Shown here: in pieces, positions 1-5,283 of the stretch
Position numbering within the stretch: position 1 is the first letter of the stretch
Layout of the letters: the number at the start of each line of letters is the position of its first letter
Assembly (NCBI GenBank): GCA_946539475.1
Contig: CAMNHM010000108.1
Location: 1 to 9,034, forward strand
DNA length: 9,034 nucleotides
DNA from: an uncultured Prevotellaceae bacterium
GTDB lineage: Bacteria; Bacteroidota; Bacteroidia; Bacteroidales; Bacteroidaceae
Direction of reading: 5' to 3'
Translations under genes and position numbers: made by a program
The notes under the pieces: generated by a model
Database searches by the model: none
Told to the model about the DNA's origin: nothing
The model's input: only the letters and a program-made list of their open reading frames with translations

Positions 1-47
1 GTAGTGTCAATTGCGACGTGGGAGTTCGAGTCTCCTCCTCTTCACCA
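1..47 (+). tRNA. tRNA-Leu, 3' part (5' end outside window)
   Basis: This is the 3' portion of a class II tRNA. A long variable arm can be folded at 4-19 (GUGUC pairing GACGU around a 6-base loop). The T-arm follows (stem 20-24 with 32-36, loop TTCGAGT at 25-31), then acceptor strand CCTCTTC at 37-43, discriminator A44 and an encoded CCA at 45-47. The variable arm and its flanks closely resemble bacterial tRNA-Leu. The anticodon lies outside the window, so the isoacceptor cannot be read, and Ser or Tyr, which also have long variable arms, cannot be strictly excluded. Confidence 0.85.
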
Positions 48-73
48 TTTCATTCGGCATTTTTCCTTCTGTT

Positions 74-146
74 GCGGAAATAGCTCAGTTGGTAGAGCAC
101 AACCTTGCCAAGGTTGGGGTCGCGGGTCCGAGTCCCGTTTTCCGCT
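74..146 (+). tRNA. tRNA-Gly (GCC anticodon)
   Basis: A complete cloverleaf folds. The acceptor GCGGAAA (74-80) pairs perfectly with TTTCCGC (139-145). The D-arm is GCTC/GAGC (83-86 with 95-98) with the loop GG at 91-92. The anticodon stem CAACC/GGTTG encloses the loop TTGCCAA with anticodon GCC at 107-109. The T-stem is 122-126 with 134-138. Discriminator U146 is the usual base for bacterial tRNA-Gly. CCA is not encoded (CCT follows), unlike the tRNA-Leu just upstream, so the tail must be added enzymatically. The T-loop reads TCCGAGT, with C where U55 (pseudouridine) is nearly universal. A T-rich run at 149-160 follows. Confidence 0.96.
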
Positions 147-179
147 CCTTTTTTGATTTTTAGGAAAACATCTATTCAA

Positions 180-737
180 ATGAATCTATATTTAAGGTAT
201 TTTGACAAAGAGACGCTTGTCACAAGTGTCGATGAAGCTATAGCATTTTTGAGCCAGATTGACGAGATAGGCATGAATCCTGTCTTGGAAAGCGATATCC
301 GTGAGTATGCTGCCAGCGACGTCTTCTACCCGAAGCGCTATAAGATTCGCCCGCGCGTGTACTTTATTATTATTAAGACGGAAGCAGCCACGATGCAGGA
401 TTTCAAGGACAAGAAGGCCGTTCGCAGCCGTTCGACCGATAACGGCACCACCGCCAAGGAGCGTGCCCAAACGCAGGTGATGATGAAACTGAACGAGGAG
501 CGCCCGGGGTGGTACGAGGGTACGATAGATTTCAAGCGCGTGCTGATGGTTCCCGGAACGGGTAAATTCCAGTATCGCGACACTCGCTTTGTGGCTCAGG
601 TGAAAGCTAATTCGCCTCAGGATTGCTACAACCGCATCGTCGACCATCTTCGCTCGCGCGTCGACTCGCGTAGCCAGTTTCCTTCGGCTAAGGGCAAGAA
701 CTTCAAGTATCGTTTCCTGGGCGCTGCAAAGCAATAA
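180..737 (+). CDS. Conserved-looking hypothetical protein, 185 aa
   Basis: I do not recognise a named family. The ATG at 180 gives a 185-aa soluble protein with no signal peptide or membrane segment. An upstream in-frame TTG at 105 lies inside the tRNA-Gly anticodon loop and is not a credible start. The N-terminal 45 residues (acidic, with DEAIAFLSQIDEI around 18-30) look helical. Next comes a short hydrophobic strand RVYFIIIK (59-66), a charged Lys/Arg-rich middle (75-100), and then alternating strand-like segments (111-145). The C-terminus is basic (R158 to Q185). No catalytic motif is visible. The gene ends 11 bases before ssb and probably shares its transcript, so a nucleic-acid-related role is possible but is only inferred from that neighbour and from the basic tail. 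Confidence 0.8.
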   Translation: MNLYLRYFDKETLVTSVDEAIAFLSQIDEIGMNPVLESDIREYAASDVFYPKRYKIRPRVYFIIIKTEAATMQDFKDKKAVRSRSTDNGTTAKERAQTQVMMKLNEERPGWYEGTIDFKRVLMVPGTGKFQYRDTRFVAQVKANSPQDCYNRIVDHLRSRVDSRSQFPSAKGKNFKYRFLGAAKQ

Positions 738-748
738 TTAGCAGAGCA

Positions 749-1126
749 ATGAACAAGGTGATGCTGATAGGCAATGTGGGCAGGGAGCCCGAGGTGCGCT
801 ATGTCGATCAGGGGCAGGCTGTCGCACGTGTCTCGCTGGCCACGACGGAGCGCGGCTATACATTGCAGAACGGCACGCAGGTGCCCGATCGGACCGAATG
901 GCACACCGTGCTCTTCTGGTACAAGCTGGCCGAGATTGTCGAGCGCTACGTCCACAAGGGCGACAAGCTCTACGTCGAGGGCCGTATCCGCTATATGTCG
1001 TACGACGACAAGCAGGGTAAGCGCAAGTACTACACCGAGATCTGGGCAGACAACCTGGAACTGCTCTCCCCCCGACCTACACAACCTACACAGCCAGCAC
1101 AGCCGACAGGAGCGGAGAATGCGTAA
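749..1126 (+). CDS. ssb: Single-stranded DNA-binding protein
   Basis: This 125-aa protein binds single-stranded DNA during replication, recombination and repair. Residues 1-107 form a typical SSB OB-fold: the N-terminal MNKVMLIGNVGREPEVR strand, FSLATTERGY-like segment (here VSLATTERGY), TEWHTVLFW (about 49-57) and KGDKLYVEGRIR (about 70-81). The tail is very short and consists of triplets PTQ-PTQ-PAQ-PTG (110-121) followed by AENA. The acidic C-terminal tip (DDxPF-like) through which bacterial SSBs recruit partner proteins is absent, and no continuation is visible in another frame downstream. The start has only a weak upstream purine stretch, as is common in Bacteroidetes. The stop is 9 bases before gldE, so the two are probably co-transcribed; ssb-gldE adjacency is common in Bacteroidetes. 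Confidence 0.95.
   Translation: MNKVMLIGNVGREPEVRYVDQGQAVARVSLATTERGYTLQNGTQVPDRTEWHTVLFWYKLAEIVERYVHKGDKLYVEGRIRYMSYDDKQGKRKYYTEIWADNLELLSPRPTQPTQPAQPTGAENA
1076..1111 (+). repeat. 9-bp in-frame repeat in the ssb tail (four units)
   Basis: Four consecutive 9-base units (CCTACACAA, CCTACACAG, CCAGCACAG, CCGACAGGA) encode PTQ, PTQ, PAQ and PTG at residues 110-121 of SSB. The first two differ by one base. The pattern suggests that the linker grew by short tandem duplication. Confidence 0.8.
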
Positions 1127-1135
1127 CCAGCGGTA

Positions 1136-2461
1136 ATGGACTATCTTCAACAACTTTTCAGTGAGGTACAGCTGCTCACGCCGTCGGCGGGGGCCATCTT
1201 CTCGTTGCTCCTGGCATTGCTGTTGCTTGTCGTCTCGGGCTTTGCCTCGGGTTCTGAAATTGCCTTCTTCTCGCTGTCGCCGTCCGACCTGAACGAGCTC
1301 GATGCTGAGAAGAATCCCGTCGACAAGAAAATTGAGCGACTGCGTGAGGACTCCGAGCGCACGTTGGCCACGATTCTCATCACGAACAACCTGGTCAACG
1401 TGACGATCATCATGCTCTGCAACTACTTCTTTGCCCACGTCGTCAGCTTTGGACGGGCAATCTGGCTGCAGTTCGTCGTGGTGACCGTCCTGTTGACATT
1501 CCTGTTGCTCCTTTTTGGCGAGATCATTCCCAAGGTGTACTGCGGGCAGCATGCACTGGCTGTTTGCCGGCGACTGGCACCAGTCGTCTCGGTCCTTAGC
1601 CGGTTCTTCCGACCGCTCTCGTGGGTACTCATCCGTTCGGGAATGCTGGCCGGCAAGGTGGTGCAGCGCGAGAATCATGTGCTCAGCGTCGACGACCTCG
1701 AACAGGCATTGGAGCTCACCGACAAGGAAGACATCAAGGAGGAGCAGAACATGCTGGAGGGTATCGTGCGCTTTGGCGACGAGACGGCGAAGGAGGTGAT
1801 GACCAGCCGGCAGGATGTCGTCGACCTTGACTTCCGGTCGCCCTTTCCAGAGGTTATCCGCTGCATCGTGGAGAATAACTACTCGCGCATACCTGTCTAC
1901 CAGGATTCCATCGACAACATTCGCGGCATACTCTATATCAAGGACTTGCTGCCGCACTTGGCAAAACCGGCCAATTTCCGCTGGCAGTCGCTCATCAGGC
2001 CTCCATACTTCGTGCCTGAGACGAAGAAGATCGACGACCTGCTGCGCGACTTCCAGGAGAACAAAGTGCACATTGCCATCGTTGTCGACGAATTTGGCGG
2101 CACGAGCGGTATCGTCACTTTGGAGGATATTCTGGAGGAGATTGTCGGCGAGATCAACGACGAGTACGACGAGGAAGAGAAGACGTTCGTGCGTATTAAT
2201 GCCAACACTTACGTGTTTGAAGGTAAGACCCTGCTGACCGACTTCTACCGCATTCTGAAGCTCGACGACGAGACATTCGAGGAGGTGGAGGGCGATGCCG
2301 ACACGCTGGCCGGGCTGATGCTGGAGCTGAAGGGCGACTTCCCCCAGCCTCATGAGCGCATCGACTACCGCAACTTCAAATTTGAGATTGTGGAGCTCGA
2401 CGGGCACCGCATCTCGAAGATCAAGGTCGTTGTCAGCAAGGACGTGCTGGCCTCTGATTGA
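1136..2461 (+). CDS. gldE: GldE-like CNNM/CBS-domain membrane protein
   Basis: This 441-aa inner-membrane protein belongs to the HlyC/CorC (CNNM) family and matches the length and neighbourhood of the gliding-motility-associated GldE. A CNNM/DUF21 membrane domain occupies about 15-180, with hydrophobic segments near 19-38, 84-102 and 107-127, a weaker one near 160-176, and the conserved GEIIPK at 128-133. Two CBS domains follow (about 219-275 and 285-340; the second contains VVDEFGGTSGIVTLEDILEE). A CorC/HlyC C-terminal domain (about 348-433) completes the protein. Family members are linked to Mg2+/metal transport or its control by nucleotide binding at the CBS pair; the molecular role of GldE is not settled. 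In related genomes gldD commonly follows, but here a convergent protease does, so a gliding role cannot be read from context. Confidence 0.9.
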   Translation: MDYLQQLFSEVQLLTPSAGAIFSLLLALLLLVVSGFASGSEIAFFSLSPSDLNELDAEKNPVDKKIERLREDSERTLATILITNNLVNVTIIMLCNYFFAHVVSFGRAIWLQFVVVTVLLTFLLLLFGEIIPKVYCGQHALAVCRRLAPVVSVLSRFFRPLSWVLIRSGMLAGKVVQRENHVLSVDDLEQALELTDKEDIKEEQNMLEGIVRFGDETAKEVMTSRQDVVDLDFRSPFPEVIRCIVENNYSRIPVYQDSIDNIRGILYIKDLLPHLAKPANFRWQSLIRPPYFVPETKKIDDLLRDFQENKVHIAIVVDEFGGTSGIVTLEDILEEIVGEINDEYDEEEKTFVRINANTYVFEGKTLLTDFYRILKLDDETFEEVEGDADTLAGLMLELKGDFPQPHERIDYRNFKFEIVELDGHRISKIKVVVSKDVLASD

Positions 2462-2499
2462 TCATACGGTTTTCCCCCTCTATATTCGCATGAGCATGC

Positions 2500-2527
2500 G
2501 CCCTCTTCATGTGCATAGGGGGCTTTT
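2500..2527 (+). terminator. Probable intrinsic terminator of the ssb-gldE run
   Basis: GCCCTC (2500-2505) can pair with GGGGGC (2518-2523), including one G-U pair, and is followed by TTTT at 2524-2527. It starts 38 bases after the gldE stop and lies in the convergent gap before the minus-strand protease gene. A competing fold pairs CCCCCT (2474-2479) with AGGGGG (2517-2522), enclosing a smaller CGCAT/ATGCG hairpin at 2487-2500. There is no matching T-run on the minus strand, so it would act only on plus-strand transcripts. Confidence 0.6.
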
Positions 2528-2543
2528 CTGCTATGATTGTTTC

Positions 2544-3764
2544 CTACCACCCCAGCGCGTCGAGGCCTGCAGCCTTGTACCATTGCATGCGGCGGATGCG
2601 CTCGTTCTGTCGCTCGACGTTAGCCCTGAAATCATAGGGAACGGTTTCGGGCACTTGCGGCACAAACATGTTGACGCCTCCGAAACGCTCGTCGGTGACG
2701 TCGAAGTCCTGGAAGATATGAGATCCGAAGAACCCGATGTAAGCCACGTGGTTGGCCATCCAGGCATCTACCCACGTACGATAGACGGCAGCCGACAGGA
2801 AGGCGCGATGCCACTCGGCATAGGTGTTGCTGTCGGCGTGGCGGAGGAAGAAGTCGTTCATGTCGAACAGCGTGTGGTCGTAGTAGTAGATAAGTCCCTT
2901 CACGTCGGGATAGCCGGTGCCGTCGGCAGCCAGTGGCTGCATGCATGATGTCAGGGCTACGCGCGTAGCTTCAGCCAGGTCGGCCATCTGGCTCGTCTTG
3001 ATGGCTGTCAGGGGCTCCTTGTATCCGTAAGATTCCTGTGCGTAGTAGGCGTCGATGGCCTGACGGTAGTAGTCGTCCTGCTGGCTGAAGAGGGCCGGGA
3101 TGACCGTCTGGTAGGGCGCTCCCTCGCCGGGAATCTCGGCTGCCGAGGCAATGATCATCTCGGCGTTCTGGCGAAGTTCATAGGCCGATTCTACGCTCTG
3201 AAAGGCGCAGCAGTCGGCAAAGATGAAGCGCAGCGGCCCTACTGCTGCGCAGGCCTTCTGTAGTGCATCGCGCATGTCGGCGATGTTCATCCATTGCTCG
3301 CCGCCAGTAGTGTCCTGACCGTAGGCACGTCGGGGTCCGCTTTTCGTGGCAGGTTCCCATACGTTCCATCCGTCAGCATGCCCCCATAGCACGAGGCCGT
3401 ACTGTTCGGCAGGGTATTTGGATATCAGATAGTCGAGTGTCGTGCGCAGCGTCTCGGCATCCGACGACTTCATCTCCTGCTCGAACGTGTACACGCGCGT
3501 TGTGTCGCCTTTGGAAACCTCGAGCATATAAGGCAGCTTCCCCTTCTGGTCGACGAAGGCCAGCAGGTGGCAGTCGTCGCCCAGCAGCTTGCTGCCTTCC
3601 ATCATCTCGCTAAGGTCGGCCATCACGAAGCTGCTGAGGCTGCAGTCGCCAGCCATATATACCAGTACGCTCTGACGCGATGTCTTCGGTTCTTTTTCCT
3701 CCTTGTCCTTGTGGCAGGAGGTGAGCAGCATCAGCGCCGCCAATATGGGAAGTAAATGTTTCAT
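2544..3764 (-). CDS. Clostripain-family (C11) cysteine protease, lipoprotein
   Basis: This 406-aa predicted lipoprotein resembles peptidase family C11 (clostripain, PmC11). The N-terminus is a lipoprotein signal with lipobox LTSC (Cys17 as lipidation site), followed by a charged stretch HKDKEEKEP of the type that may direct surface exposure in Bacteroidetes. The catalytic domain starts near residue 32 (VLVYMAGDCSLS). The likely catalytic His is H129 in LVLWGHADGW. The likely catalytic Cys is C186 in FADCCAFQSVESAYEL, which aligns with the DxC...VE.AYEL region of the family. C11 enzymes generally cleave after Arg or Lys and often self-activate by internal cleavage; an activation site is not obvious here. 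It is convergent with gldE and divergent from the GH25 gene, sharing a promoter region. AAGGA lies just before the ATG. Substrate unknown. Confidence 0.88.
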   Translation of the reverse strand: MKHLLPILAALMLLTSCHKDKEEKEPKTSRQSVLVYMAGDCSLSSFVMADLSEMMEGSKLLGDDCHLLAFVDQKGKLPYMLEVSKGDTTRVYTFEQEMKSSDAETLRTTLDYLISKYPAEQYGLVLWGHADGWNVWEPATKSGPRRAYGQDTTGGEQWMNIADMRDALQKACAAVGPLRFIFADCCAFQSVESAYELRQNAEMIIASAAEIPGEGAPYQTVIPALFSQQDDYYRQAIDAYYAQESYGYKEPLTAIKTSQMADLAEATRVALTSCMQPLAADGTGYPDVKGLIYYYDHTLFDMNDFFLRHADSNTYAEWHRAFLSAAVYRTWVDAWMANHVAYIGFFGSHIFQDFDVTDERFGGVNMFVPQVPETVPYDFRANVERQNERIRRMQWYKAAGLDALGW

Positions 3765-3779
3765 TCCTTAAATTTTTTG

Positions 3780-3787
3780 CAAAGGTA
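3780..3787 (-). promoter_or_regulatory. Probable -7 promoter element for the C11 protease gene
   Basis: On the minus strand this reads TACCTTTG, matching the Bacteroidetes -7 consensus TAnnTTTG, 15 bases before the end of the 5' leader. No clear -33 TTTG is visible upstream. The surrounding 17 bases (3776-3792) recur exactly at 7596-7612 in front of the GT5-domain gene. Confidence 0.55.
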
Positions 3788-3831
3788 CGAAATAATTCTT
3801 AATATGCGGCCATCATTTCGCATCTTTTTTG

Positions 3832-3839
3832 TACCTTTG
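3832..3839 (+). promoter_or_regulatory. Probable -7 promoter element for the GH25 gene
   Basis: TACCTTTG on the plus strand matches TAnnTTTG, 22 bases before the ATG at 3862. The flanking 12-mer (3831-3842) is the exact reverse complement of 3777-3788, so the two divergent genes appear to have matching promoter cores arranged as an inverted repeat. No convincing -33 TTTG is visible at the expected distance. Confidence 0.55.
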
Positions 3840-3861
3840 CAATCCAAACATTGCAATTGAC

Positions 3862-4647
3862 ATGAAAAAGTTCTCTATATTCCTTATCCTTGCACTTCTC
3901 GCAGGCATCGTCTGCGACGCGGCACCGCGTCGGAAGAAGACCACGCGCCGTACGAAGGCCCGCCGGACGGTGAAGGTGGCTCCCAAGCCCGTCAAGCTCA
4001 CTCAGCACGATGCCGACCCCTTTCATGCCTGCGAGGATACCTGCTCGCATGTGCACGGCATCGATGTGAGCCACTATCAGAACGAGGTGTTCTGGAATGC
4101 CGTCGGCGACGACACCAATATGGCGTACGTCTACCTGAAGTGTACCGAGGGCAGCGACAATCAGGATCCGCTCTATCTGCGCAACATCGAGTTGGCACAC
4201 AGCCACGACCTGAAGGTGGGCAGCTACCACTTCTTCCGGCCGAAGGTGAGTCTTGCGCTGCAGATCCATAACTTCAAGGCCCAGTGCCTGCCTGCCGAGC
4301 AGGACCTCATCCCGATGCTCGACGTCGAGACCGATGCCGGCATGTCGACGGAGCAATTCTGCGACTCGCTGTCGAAGATGCTGAAGCTGATGGAGGACAC
4401 CTATCATCAGAAGCCTCTTGTCTATACCTATCGCAACTTCTACAACAAGCACCTGCAGGGCAAGCTCGATGGCTATCCGCTGATGATTGCGATGTATAGC
4501 GACGAAAAGCCCGAGCTGGCCGACGGCCGCGACTACATCATCTGGCAGTACACCTGCAAGGGCCGCCTCTCGGGAGTGAAAGGCGATGTGGACAAGAGCC
4601 GCATCATGGGTAATCACAGTCTAAGGGAGATTTATTATGTCAGATAA
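3862..4647 (+). CDS. Secreted GH25 lysozyme-like muramidase
   Basis: This 261-aa exported protein carries a glycoside hydrolase family 25 domain. Family members cleave the beta-1,4 link between N-acetylmuramic acid and N-acetylglucosamine in peptidoglycan. The start at 3862 is preferred over an in-frame ATG at 3829 because it places MKKFSIFLILALLAG directly as a signal peptide (cleavage probably after about residue 21). A very basic arm follows (residues 23-45: 12 Lys/Arg, no acids). The GH25 domain spans about 64-255: GIDVSHYQ (66-73, with D68), the catalytic-type PMLDVET (151-157, D154 and E156), VYTYRNF (187-193) and IIWQYTCKG (226-234). The key acids are all present, so it should be active. 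It overlaps the next gene by 11 bases, and the purine-rich AAGGGAGA before that gene lies inside this coding region. Confidence 0.9.
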   Translation: MKKFSIFLILALLAGIVCDAAPRRKKTTRRTKARRTVKVAPKPVKLTQHDADPFHACEDTCSHVHGIDVSHYQNEVFWNAVGDDTNMAYVYLKCTEGSDNQDPLYLRNIELAHSHDLKVGSYHFFRPKVSLALQIHNFKAQCLPAEQDLIPMLDVETDAGMSTEQFCDSLSKMLKLMEDTYHQKPLVYTYRNFYNKHLQGKLDGYPLMIAMYSDEKPELADGRDYIIWQYTCKGRLSGVKGDVDKSRIMGNHSLREIYYVR

Positions 4648-5068
4648 GCACACTTCACTCACACCGATTATCGTAGGATCGGTCATCGCCCTGATAGGCA
4701 TCCTGACAGGGCTCTATATTGCCGATAATGCCCGTGAACAGCTGGCACAGGCCAATGCTGCCAGTCAGGCAGAGGAGAAATTAGCACCGGAGGCAACCGA
4801 CCGACAGCCCTTTGCTACGGAGACGGAGGCGGAGGAGATGCCCGAGCTGCCGCCGATGGATCCTGTGGATACTTATGTGGTGGAGGAAGAGGTCGTCCCG
4901 GAGGTGCCTGAGGTGACAGAAGTGGCCAAGACACCTACCGTTGAGGATTCCGTCGATGATGCCTCAGCCACCGACATTCCGGCAGAGCCTGTCGAGGTCG
5001 ACGACTTCGAGGAAGTCTCGCCAGAGGAGATCGAGCAGGCCATGCCTCAAGAGGCAGATGCCCAGTAG
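4637..5068 (+). CDS. Acidic single-pass membrane protein, unknown function
   Basis: I do not recognise a family. The 143-aa protein has a short N-terminus, one membrane segment (about 10-28, IIVGSVIALIGILTGLYIA) and a long low-complexity tail rich in Glu, Asp, Pro and Val. Residues 46-143 hold about 33 acidic and only 3 basic residues. The tail is probably disordered and probably periplasmic, but the topology signal is weak. The start overlaps the end of the GH25 gene by 11 bases and has a good ribosome-binding stretch (AAGGGAGA, 4623-4630), so the two are likely translationally coupled. The stop lies inside the first unit of a 19-bp tandem repeat, so the C-terminal residues may be recently altered. 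A link to the lysozyme, such as holding it or masking its basic arm, is speculation from context. Confidence 0.78.
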   Translation: MSDKHTSLTPIIVGSVIALIGILTGLYIADNAREQLAQANAASQAEEKLAPEATDRQPFATETEAEEMPELPPMDPVDTYVVEEEVVPEVPEVTEVAKTPTVEDSVDDASATDIPAEPVEVDDFEEVSPEEIEQAMPQEADAQ

Positions 5069-5106
5069 AAAGGCAGATGTCCAGTAGAGAGGCTGATGCA
5101 CAGAAG
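5050..5106 (+). repeat. Three imperfect 19-bp tandem repeats spanning a stop codon
   Basis: Units at 5050-5068, 5069-5087 and 5088-5106 share the pattern AxAGGCxGATGxxCAGxAG. Units 1 and 2 differ at two positions; unit 3 is more diverged. Unit 1 contains the final codons and TAG stop of the acidic membrane protein; units 2 and 3 are non-coding on this strand. Confidence 0.85.
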
Positions 5107-5134
5107 ATCGGCAGGAGCCTGAGGAATATTCACT

Positions 5135-5278
5135 CTACAGAGCTTCGTCGTCAGGCCGACGAATAGAGGGCGTCCTTCGGGCGCCCTTTTTCTTTCCGCC
5201 GTGAAGCTTCTTTTGCAGGAAGGCTTCGCGGCGGGCTTCGTAGTCGGCTTGATGCTTTTCCAGATAACCGTCAGCCAT
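5135..5278 (-). CDS. Small 47-aa basic protein downstream of the DUF4270 gene
   Basis: This short ORF starts 5 bases after the stop of the DUF4270-like gene, as in an operon. It encodes MADGYLEKHQADYEARREAF followed by a Lys/Arg-rich stretch (LQKKLHGGKKKGARR) and a tail ending DDEAL. The start region resembles small MAD-x-YLE-type proteins I have seen in Bacteroidales, but I cannot name a family. The N-terminal 25 residues are probably one amphipathic helix; no signal or membrane segment is present. Codons for about residues 28-37 lie within the plus-strand terminator hairpin of the convergent gene, so the last third may be a forced read-through rather than a conserved part. It is probably a real gene, but the size makes this uncertain. 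Confidence 0.6.
   Translation of the reverse strand: MADGYLEKHQADYEARREAFLQKKLHGGKKKGARRTPSIRRPDDEAL
5168..5195 (+). terminator. Strong intrinsic terminator for the GH25 operon
   Basis: GGGCG (5168-5172) pairs with CGCCC (5182-5186). The stem can extend by inner C-G pairs around a UUCG-type loop (5175-5180), and TTTTTCTTT follows (5187-5195). It lies about 100 bases after the stop of the acidic membrane protein. It is inside the coding sequence of the minus-strand small ORF. On the minus strand the hairpin is not followed by a T-run. Confidence 0.87.
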
Positions 5279-5283
5279 ACGCT

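Noticed and set aside
105..179. Upstream extension of the 185-aa gene to a TTG at 105.
   Set aside because: The TTG lies in the anticodon loop of tRNA-Gly; the ATG at 180 is the sensible start.
626..2407. Long 593-codon open frame on the minus strand opposite ssb and gldE.
   Set aside because: It is antisense to two well-recognised genes; its protein is Leu/Val/Asp/His-rich with no domain, as expected from the reverse reading of GC-rich codons.
1136..2461. gldE as evidence for gliding motility.
   Set aside because: GldE-like CNNM/CBS proteins are widespread in non-gliding Bacteroidales and no other gld gene is in the window.
2471..2527. A bidirectional terminator serving the C11 protease gene as well.
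   Set aside because: On the minus strand none of the possible stems is followed by a T-run, so only plus-strand termination is supported.
3829..3861. Upstream in-frame ATG for the GH25 gene.
   Set aside because: It overlaps the promoter element and would put 11 residues in front of a normal signal peptide.
3799..4617. A 272-codon minus-strand open frame opposite the GH25 gene.
   Set aside because: The plus strand encodes a clear GH25 domain with its catalytic acids; the reverse frame shows only biased composition.
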